Origin: Bacteroidales bacterium
GTDB taxonomy: Bacteria; Bacteroidota; Bacteroidia; Bacteroidales; Muribaculaceae
Reading direction: 5' to 3'
Length of the DNA: 29,279 nucleotides
NCBI GenBank assembly: GCA_900766975.1
Contig: CAAFXO010000069.1
Coordinates: forward strand, 1 to 29,279
Shown here: positions 23,995 through 29,279 of the stretch, in pieces
How positions within the stretch are numbered: the stretch's first letter is position 1
Layout of the letters: each line of letters opens with the position of its first letter
The notes under the pieces: model-generated
What the model was told of the DNA's origin: nothing
The model's database searches: none
The model's input: only the letters and a program-made list of their open reading frames with translations
Position numbers and translations under genes: made by a program

Positions 23995-25077
23995 ATGGAA
24001 CAGCGACGATCTTATACTTTTGACCGGGTGATGCGGATCTTGTTTACACTCTGCATCATCGCCGCGGTGGTGTTTGCCCTGGATGCACTTAGCGGCGTGT
24101 TATTGCCATTTTTGGTGGCATGTCTAATCGCCTATATGCTTGAGCCGATAGTGAAGTGGAACAAGCGCTGGATGCATCTTAAGCGACGCTTCCTGCCGGT
24201 GATCGTCACCCTCTTGGAGGTGCTGACGGCTATCGGGGTGTTCTGCTGGATCTTCTTCCCCTACTTGGCGAGCGAATGTAGCCAGATGGCGGAAGTGGTG
24301 AAGGCCTACGCCACCAAGCAGATCCAGATACCCTATATCTCGGAGAATATCCACCGTTTCATCCGCGAGAACATCGACTTCAATCAGTTGTCGCGACTTC
24401 TCTCGCGCGAGGAGTGGAAAGACCTGATACAGAAGACGGTATCCTCCTCATGGAGTGTGCTGACCTCGGGTGTGGCAATCGTAGCGGATGTGGTGAGCTG
24501 GATGGTGGTGTTGCTCTACCTGCTCTTCATCATGCTCGACTACGAAAAGCTCGAGAAGGGGGCACGCGGGCTTATCCCGCCGGCACAGCGTCGACTCGTG
24601 CTCACCATCTTCAAAGATATCGCCGACTCGATGAACCGCTACTTCCGTGGACAATTCATCATCGCCATGACCGTGGGCATCCTCTTCGCCATCGGATTTC
24701 TGATCATCGGACTGCCGATGGCAGTAGTGTTAGGACTCTTCATCGGCATGCTCAATATGGTGCCCTACCTTCAACTCATCTCCCTGCCGATCACGGCATT
24801 GCTCTGCTTGGTCTATGCAGCCGGCACGGGTGGCGGTTTCTGGCTCATTTTCTGGGAGTCGATGGCGGTATATGTGGTGGTGCAATGCATCCAGGACTTG
24901 GTGCTGACCCCCAAGATTATGGGCAAAGTGATGGGGTTGAATCCCGCCATCATCTTGCTGGCACTCTCCGTGTGGGGGAGCATCCTCGGGTTCATGGGAC
25001 TCATCATCGCCCTCCCCTTGACCACACTACTGCTCTCCTATTACAAGCATTACGTAGTCGAAAAGCAAATAGAATAG
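23995..25077 (+). CDS. AI-2E family (PerM/TqsA-like) membrane transporter
   Basis: 360-residue polytopic inner-membrane protein. Early helices (ILFTLCIIAAVVFALDALSGVLLPFLVACLIAYMLEPIV) and a large extracytoplasmic loop with DFNQLSRLLSREEWKDLI match the AI-2E exporter/PerM family. Later segments include RYFRGQFIIAMTVGILFAIGFLIIGLPMAVVLGLFIGMLNMVPYLQ and QCIQDLVLTPKIMGKVMGLNPAIILLALSVWG, the most conserved part of the family. Despite the family name, members include Na+/H+ exchangers and permeases of unknown substrate, so no substrate is assigned. It is followed after 4 bp by a CPA2 antiporter, implying co-transcription and a shared role in ion or pH balance (inference). Confidence 0.92.
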   Translation: MEQRRSYTFDRVMRILFTLCIIAAVVFALDALSGVLLPFLVACLIAYMLEPIVKWNKRWMHLKRRFLPVIVTLLEVLTAIGVFCWIFFPYLASECSQMAEVVKAYATKQIQIPYISENIHRFIRENIDFNQLSRLLSREEWKDLIQKTVSSSWSVLTSGVAIVADVVSWMVVLLYLLFIMLDYEKLEKGARGLIPPAQRRLVLTIFKDIADSMNRYFRGQFIIAMTVGILFAIGFLIIGLPMAVVLGLFIGMLNMVPYLQLISLPITALLCLVYAAGTGGGFWLIFWESMAVYVVVQCIQDLVLTPKIMGKVMGLNPAIILLALSVWGSILGFMGLIIALPLTTLLLSYYKHYVVEKQIE

Positions 25078-25081
25078 CTCT

Positions 25082-27439
25082 ATGACCACCCCACTACCGA
25101 TAATGTCGATATATGCCGGACTTCCGGAGCAGACGATGGCGACGGAGATGCAGCAACTGCAGCAAGCCATCGACCCGAGCTCTACGGCAGATATGTCGGA
25201 GCAACACACCAACGGGATGATCGCCGACTTGGCATGGATTCTCCTGCTGGGTTCGATCGTGACATTGCTCTTCAAGCGACTCAAGCAACCGGTGGTGTTG
25301 GGCTATATCCTTGCCGGCTTCTTGGCGAGTCCGGCGTTCAGCTATCTACCCTCGATCGGCAATGAGGAGAACATCGAGTTCTGGGCGGAGTTGGGTATCG
25401 TGATCCTGATGTTTACCATCGGACTTGAGTTCTCATTCCGCAAGCTGCTGAAGTCGGGGAGTTCCGCCATCTTCACGGCGCTGATAGTTATCACGGGGAT
25501 GACCTTTGCCGGGTTTGGCGTCGGTTATATCTTGGGATTGAATATGATCAATCGGATCTTCCTCGGGGGAATGATTTCGATGTCGTCGACGACGATCATC
25601 ATGAAGGCGCTGGGCGACTTGGGGATGCGACATCGCAAATTTGCCTCCTTGGTGCTGGCGGTGCTGATCATCGAAGACCTCTTTGCGGTCTTGATGTTGG
25701 TGCTGCTCTCCTCCCTGGCGATGGGCGATGTAGAGGGTGGCGAGTTGCTCTTCTCGATCGGCAAACTGGTGTTCTTCCTGATTATCTGGTTCGTGGTGGG
25801 GGTATATCTCTTGCCGACGTTGCTGACACGTTGGCGTCGACATCTCAACGACGAGAGTCTCTTGGTGGTGTCGATGGGGTTATGCTTTGCCATGTCGGTA
25901 TTCAGCGTGGCATGCGGTTTTTCACTTGAGTTGGGGGCCTTCGTGATGGGCTCGGTCTTGGCAGGCACGGTGATGGCTGAGCGCATCGAGAAGGTGGTGA
26001 CGCCGATCAAGAACCTCTTCGGGGCAGTCTTCTTCATCTCGGTGGGTATGATGGTGGATCCGGCAGTATTGGTGGAATATTGGGGAGAGATCCTGCTATT
26101 GGCGGGTGTTGTGATCGTCGGCATGATCATCTTCGGCACGCTGGGTATGCTCGTCACGGGCCAGAACCTGCGGGTTGCCATCGAGAGCGGTTTTACGCTG
26201 ACACAGATCGGTGAGTTCTCCTTCATCATCGCCTCGTTGGGCATGAGCCTTGGGGTGCTCGAGCCAAGCCTCTACCCTATCATCGTGGCGGTGTCGGTGG
26301 TGACAATCTTCACGACCCCCTACTTCATCAAACTCGCCGCACCGGCAGCCGACTTTGTCGAGCGGCATCTCCCGGAGGGGTTGCGATTCCTTATCGACCG
26401 CTATTCGGGACAAAGCTATGACACTAATGAGACCCGTCGCCTCTGGAAGGAGGTCTTGGGACGCTATATATGGAGGATTCTTCTCTATTCGGTGATCTTG
26501 ATTGCCGAGTTGCTGGTGGCGCAGAAGGTAGTGTTCCCGATGTCGGAGAAATATCTGGGTGATTTCGGTCATCTGATAGCCACGATTGTGACGGCTGCAG
26601 CGATGATACCCTTCATCTATGCCTTGACGTCGAGCAGCACCAAGACTTCGGAGAAGATCCGACTTCACCAGACGGCTGCCTTTGCCGATGTGCCGCTTAT
26701 CATCATGCGGATCATCCGCTATCTTGTGGCACTCTTCTTTGTGATCTACTTCACATCGGTGGCATCCTATTCGACGCTGATCGGTTGGACGGTCGGCGCC
26801 ATCAGCTTCGTGGTAATCGCCACGTTGTCGGGGCACAAGTTGGTGAAGCGTTACAGCCGCATCGAGAGCAAGTTTCTCGATAATCTCAACATGCGAGAGA
26901 ACACTCGCCTCGGGGTGAACAATAACTTGGTGGATGACATGCACCAGGCCTTTATTGAGATCGACCATGACACGCCCTTCGCCGGGGACCGGCTGATGGA
27001 CTCGGGGTTGCGTCGCGACTATGGAGTGAGCGTGTCGAGCATCCTGCGGGGTGAGAGCTATATGCCCTTGCCGGCGAAGGAGGCTCGTATCTTGCCGGGA
27101 GATGTGATCGGCGTGATCGGCACCGACGAGCAACTGCGCCGGCTCAACATCGACTTGGAGCAGTCGCGTCGTGTGGCGATGGAGCGAGAGTTCCGCAAGT
27201 GGAAGCCTTTGGAGATCGCCAGCTTGAAACTGACGGAGGGGTCGCCGGTGGTGGGTATGCAGCTGCGCGACACTGACCTGCTCCATGACTTCTACTCGAT
27301 GATCATCAAGGTGAAACGAGGCGAGGAGTTCATGCCGGCGCTGCCGGAGTTGGTGCTCCAAGCGGAGGATGTGATCTGGGTGGTGGGTGATCCCGACTAT
27401 TTCGATGCCCTCAAGGGGGAAGCGGAGTCGCAGAAATAG
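25082..27439 (+). CDS. CPA2-family cation:proton antiporter with RCK_C tail
   Basis: Monovalent cation (K+ or Na+)/H+ exchanger of the KefB/CPA2 type. About 12 helices run from IADLAWILLLGSIVTLLFKRLKQPVVLGYILAGFLASP through EFSFRKLLKSGSSAIFTALIV and MSSTTIIMKALGDLGMRHRKFASLVLAVLIIEDLFAVLML. Those two hold the family core, and the IIEDLFAV helix carries the Glu-Asp pair. A second helical block lies near residues 450-600. The C-terminal part, about 620-785, resembles a TrkA-C/RCK_C regulatory domain (LPGDVIGVIGTDEQLRRLN; EDVIWVVGDPDYFDAL). Start: ATG at 25082 lies 4 bp after the previous stop, but ATG at 25193 (MSEQHTNGMIADL) would match the compact N-terminus of homologues I recall. The region between encodes Gln-rich, non-membrane sequence. 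Confidence 0.92.
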   Translation: MTTPLPIMSIYAGLPEQTMATEMQQLQQAIDPSSTADMSEQHTNGMIADLAWILLLGSIVTLLFKRLKQPVVLGYILAGFLASPAFSYLPSIGNEENIEFWAELGIVILMFTIGLEFSFRKLLKSGSSAIFTALIVITGMTFAGFGVGYILGLNMINRIFLGGMISMSSTTIIMKALGDLGMRHRKFASLVLAVLIIEDLFAVLMLVLLSSLAMGDVEGGELLFSIGKLVFFLIIWFVVGVYLLPTLLTRWRRHLNDESLLVVSMGLCFAMSVFSVACGFSLELGAFVMGSVLAGTVMAERIEKVVTPIKNLFGAVFFISVGMMVDPAVLVEYWGEILLLAGVVIVGMIIFGTLGMLVTGQNLRVAIESGFTLTQIGEFSFIIASLGMSLGVLEPSLYPIIVAVSVVTIFTTPYFIKLAAPAADFVERHLPEGLRFLIDRYSGQSYDTNETRRLWKEVLGRYIWRILLYSVILIAELLVAQKVVFPMSEKYLGDFGHLIATIVTAAAMIPFIYALTSSSTKTSEKIRLHQTAAFADVPLIIMRIIRYLVALFFVIYFTSVASYSTLIGWTVGAISFVVIATLSGHKLVKRYSRIESKFLDNLNMRENTRLGVNNNLVDDMHQAFIEIDHDTPFAGDRLMDSGLRRDYGVSVSSILRGESYMPLPAKEARILPGDVIGVIGTDEQLRRLNIDLEQSRRVAMEREFRKWKPLEIASLKLTEGSPVVGMQLRDTDLLHDFYSMIIKVKRGEEFMPALPELVLQAEDVIWVVGDPDYFDALKGEAESQK

Positions 27440-27442
27440 CTG

Positions 27443-27454
27443 AGAGGGCGCTCT
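27443..27454. repeat. Degenerate AGAGCGCG-type motif after the antiporter gene
   Basis: AGAGGGCGCTCT, one base from the AGAGCGCGCTCT palindrome, 3 bp after the antiporter stop. Together with flanking GCT and AGC it can form a short bulged stem. Confidence 0.5.
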
Positions 27455-27509
27455 AGCAAAATGAACTGAATAACATACAAATATATATAGTAACAAATCA
27501 AAATTAGGT

Positions 27510-28145
27510 ATGAACCTGAAGAATATTACAGCTATCGGGCTGATGTCGGTGGTGATAGCATCCTGTGGAGGCAAGGGCCTCAAGGAGGATCGTCAAGATA
27601 GTATGGATGTGGCTGACAGCAGTGTCGGCACTGAGGTGGTGGCACTGTCGGGGGATAGTGTCTTCTACATCACGGCAGATTCGATTGGCGCGCTGCATGT
27701 AGGGGAAAAGATCTCGGCGTTGCCGCCGGTGGTGGATTCTCTTTATGATGAGATGGTGACAACGGCGACACCGGATGCCATGGCATATACCTTCTTGCTG
27801 AAGAACGTGCCGCAGTTCACGGTCTATGACTTCATGTCGGGGCAGGTGGATGTGATTGCCTTGGAGGGGAATGCTCTGAGTGTAAACACGCCGGATGGGG
27901 AGCTTCGTGTCGGCGACAGCTTCAAGCGCGTCTTGGCGCTGAAGGGGGTTGAGTCGCAATGGATCGACCTGGACGACATGGGGGTATGGTACTGGAAGTG
28001 GAATGGGCTCTACTTCGGGGTGGATGAGACCAACCTGAACGACGATCAGGCAGAAGCCCTCTGCGACGGCAAACTGCCACCCCGCGCCTCCCTCCTCGGA
28101 GAAGAAGTAAAAATCGGCTACATAGCCACCGGCCTCCCCTTCTAA
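27510..28145 (+). CDS. Lipoprotein of unknown function with internally repeated domain
   Basis: 211 residues. Lipobox IASC (Cys19) after MNLKNITAIGLMSVV. Two stretches look alike, DSIGALHVGEKISALPPVVDSLYDE and TPDGELRVGDSFKRVLALKGVESQW, suggesting a duplicated small beta/alpha unit. The C-terminus holds a Trp-rich segment (MGVWYWKWNGLYFGV). No family recognised. It follows the antiporter by 70 bp without a clear promoter. The stop codon TAA is followed by a run of A and then Lys/Ala-type codons in the +1 frame that grade into 9-bp array B, so a one-base slip would append a long KNV/MNV tail that ends at three consecutive TAA codons (28333-28341). Confidence 0.8.
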   Translation: MNLKNITAIGLMSVVIASCGGKGLKEDRQDSMDVADSSVGTEVVALSGDSVFYITADSIGALHVGEKISALPPVVDSLYDEMVTTATPDAMAYTFLLKNVPQFTVYDFMSGQVDVIALEGNALSVNTPDGELRVGDSFKRVLALKGVESQWIDLDDMGVWYWKWNGLYFGVDETNLNDDQAEALCDGKLPPRASLLGEEVKIGYIATGLPF

Positions 28146-28158
28146 AAAAGCCAAAGCC

Positions 28159-28332
28159 AAGACCGCCAAGAACGTCAAGAACGCCAAGAACGCCAAGAAC
28201 GTCAAGAACGTCAAGAACGTCAAGAACGTTATGAACGTCAAGAACGTTATGAACGTTATGAACGTTAAGAACGTCAAGAACGTCAAGAACGTCAAGAACG
28301 TTATGAACGTTAAGAACGTTATGAACGCCAAG
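28159..28332 (+). repeat. 9-bp tandem array B, upstream of the four-helix-bundle gene
   Basis: About 19 contiguous 9-bp units: a degenerate AAGACCGCC (28159-28167), then 18 units (28168-28329) of AAGAACGTC, AAGAACGTT, AAGAACGCC, ATGAACGTT, ATGAACGTC and ATGAACGCC, ending with AAG. Variation is confined almost wholly to position 2 (A/T) and positions 8-9 (TT, TC, CC). The left edge decays into AAAGCC hexamers. The right edge meets TAATAATAA in the frame that reads Lys-Asn-Val. Confidence 0.96.
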
Positions 28333-28361
28333 TAATAATAACTAAGAAAAGAAAGAAAAAT

Positions 28362-29123
28362 ATGGGAGTAAATATTGGCTCCACTGCCGGCTATATGTAT
28401 ATGGATATGTGGGTGCTTGCCGACATTATCCAGTTGGGTACTTTCAGCTTCTGCCGACGCTTTCTGAACCAGAGCAACGATCCGTGCGGCAGATTATTCG
28501 ACCAGATGACTCAGGCGGCTCGTTCGGGTCAGGCAAATATCGCCGAAGGAGTATCGCGCCATCAGACCTCCATAGAGACAGAGATGAAGCTGGTAGACGT
28601 GGCTCGCGCCAGTATCAACGAGCTGAGCAATGACTACGCCTTTATCCTTATGGCCAACAAGCAAGTGGCGTGGCGCAACGACCACCCCGAAGCCATCAAA
28701 ATGAGAGCGATAAAGCCCGATGCGCCTAACTATGGCGATGACATCATGCATGACATGACGGAGCATGTGCTCAAGCAGAAGGAGCGTTTTGACCCTTGGA
28801 TAGAGAGTGACGACGTGATTTGTTCAGCCAATGCACTGCTGGTTCTATGCTCGCGTGTCAACAGCATGATAACTCGATATTTAGACAATAGGCTAGAGAC
28901 ATTCAAGCAGGAGGGAGGTTTTGCCGAAAATATGACAAAAGAGCGGATCGAAACACAACGGCAACAGAGCTTGATGGAAGGAGCGCCGACATGTCCTAAG
29001 TGTGGGGCGCCGATGGTGCAACGCTACGCGAAGCGTGGCGCCAATCAGGGGAAGGCGTTCTGGTCTTGCAGCAGATACCGGGAGACGGGCTGCACCGGCA
29101 GCAGAAACATCCCAAATCAATAA
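28362..29123 (+). CDS. Four-helix-bundle protein with topoisomerase-type C4 zinc ribbon (four helix bundle suffix family)
   Basis: 253 residues. About residues 17-195 match the four-helix-bundle family named for 23S rRNA intervening-sequence proteins, with the hallmark QMTQAARSGQANIAEGVSR (NIAEG at 59-63) and further helices at ETEMKLVDVARASINELSND and VICSANALLVLCSRVNSMITRYLD. The same fold occurs in the Avd accessory protein of diversity-generating retroelements, which binds nucleic acid and reverse transcriptase. Residues 211-244 form a C4 zinc ribbon like those of topoisomerase I tails: C211-x2-C214, C236 and C244, with basic MVQRYAKRGANQGKAFWSC. A nucleic-acid-binding role is likely; the activity is unknown. 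The leader is A-rich (GAAAGAAAAAT). The gene is enclosed by arrays B and C, and its TAA stop overlaps the first unit of array C by two bases. No reverse transcriptase or rRNA lies nearby in the window. Confidence 0.93.
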   Translation: MGVNIGSTAGYMYMDMWVLADIIQLGTFSFCRRFLNQSNDPCGRLFDQMTQAARSGQANIAEGVSRHQTSIETEMKLVDVARASINELSNDYAFILMANKQVAWRNDHPEAIKMRAIKPDAPNYGDDIMHDMTEHVLKQKERFDPWIESDDVICSANALLVLCSRVNSMITRYLDNRLETFKQEGGFAENMTKERIETQRQQSLMEGAPTCPKCGAPMVQRYAKRGANQGKAFWSCSRYRETGCTGSRNIPNQ

Positions 29124-29279
29124 GAACGCCCACAACGTTAAGAACGTCAAGAACGTTAAGAACGTCAAGAACGTTAAGAACGTTAAGAACGTTAAGAACG
29201 TTAAGAACGTCAAGAACGTCAAGAACGTCAAGAACGTCAAGAACGTCAAGAACGTTATGAACGTTATGAACGTTAAGAA
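29122..29279 (+). repeat. 9-bp tandem array C, downstream of the four-helix-bundle gene (cut by window end)
   Basis: Seventeen full 9-bp units plus five bases. The first (AAGAACGCC) begins on the second base of the gene's stop codon; the second (CACAACGTT) is degenerate; the rest are AAGAACGTT or AAGAACGTC, with two ATGAACGTT near the end. Orientation is the same as arrays A and B. The true right boundary is outside the window. Confidence 0.96.

Noticed and set aside
26096..27583. 495-residue minus-strand open frame antisense to the antiporter
   Set aside because: His/Arg/Gln-rich composition typical of a shadow frame, fully covered by the antiporter coding sequence, with no recognisable domain.
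27504..28331. Minus-strand open frame with a long TFL/TFI repeat start
   Set aside because: It is the complement of array B followed by the antisense of the lipoprotein gene, begins at TTG inside the repeat, and has no signal or domain. The same applies to 28893-29249 over array C.
28362..29123. Diversity-generating retroelement
   Set aside because: The four-helix bundle resembles Avd, but no reverse transcriptase, template/variable repeat pair or C-type-lectin target is visible in the window; the locus is cut by the window end, so this is not fully excluded.
28362..29123. 23S rRNA intervening-sequence protein in its classical setting
   Set aside because: Classical members lie inside 23S rRNA genes; no rRNA sequence surrounds this one, and it has an added zinc ribbon.
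28159..29279. CRISPR array
   Set aside because: Units are 9 bp and contiguous, without unique spacers, and no cas genes are present.

Overview
The window looks like chromosomal DNA of a Bacteroidales bacterium of roughly 50% GC, most likely Muribaculaceae or a close relative. The evidence is the gene families (a lipid-anchored TamA-like barrel paired with TamB, a type IX secretion C-terminal sorting domain, a DUF6452/DUF6048-like pair, BipA/TypA), Bacteroidetes-type promoters (TTG/TTTG, a spacer of about 20 bp, then TAnnTTTG), and mostly A-rich leaders instead of Shine-Dalgarno sites. The family placement is inference.

Layout. 1-75: tRNA-Asn (-). 356-8012: tamB, a tamL-like lipoprotein barrel and a small basic membrane protein (+), an envelope-assembly operon. 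8134-9945: typA (+), meeting convergently at a shared terminator a type IX secretion cargo protein with Asp-box repeats (12472-10076, -). 12719-13849: acyltransferase-3 membrane protein (-). 14137-15573: secreted 5'-nucleotidase (+). 15646-16575: nucleoside-recognition membrane protein (-). 16714-16786: tRNA-Lys (+). 17051-19546: GtrB/DPM-like glycosyltransferase, DUF6452-like lipoprotein and DUF6048-like barrel (+). 23808-19671: a five-gene minus-strand run: PBP4 carboxypeptidase, Pro/Glu-rich conserved protein, rsmI, coiled-coil lipoprotein, SPOR-domain lipoprotein. 23995-28145: AI-2E/PerM family permease, CPA2 antiporter with an RCK-type tail, and a lipoprotein (+). 28159-29279: a 9-bp repeat array, a four-helix-bundle/zinc-ribbon gene, and a second 9-bp array running off the end.

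Most of the window is housekeeping and envelope biology: outer-membrane assembly, lipoproteins, peptidoglycan, glycan transfer, ion exchange. The part that does not fit this is the right end. There, one protein combines a four-helix bundle of the 23S rRNA intervening-sequence protein type (NIAEG motif) with a topoisomerase-like C4 zinc ribbon. It sits between two arrays of the 9-mer AAGAACGTY / ATGAACGTY. The same 9-mer, in the same orientation, is embedded in frame in the DUF6048-like gene 9.4 kb away (18641-18730). This is the best candidate for an undescribed repeat-associated system.

A second layer consists of short dispersed intergenic motifs: AGAGCGCG(Y)-type near-palindromes at gene ends (five loci), 31-bp imperfect direct repeats around the acyltransferase gene, tandem terminator-like 38-mers, a 22-bp perfect palindrome upstream of the type IX cargo gene, and a hairpin that would bury the start codon of the SPOR lipoprotein gene.
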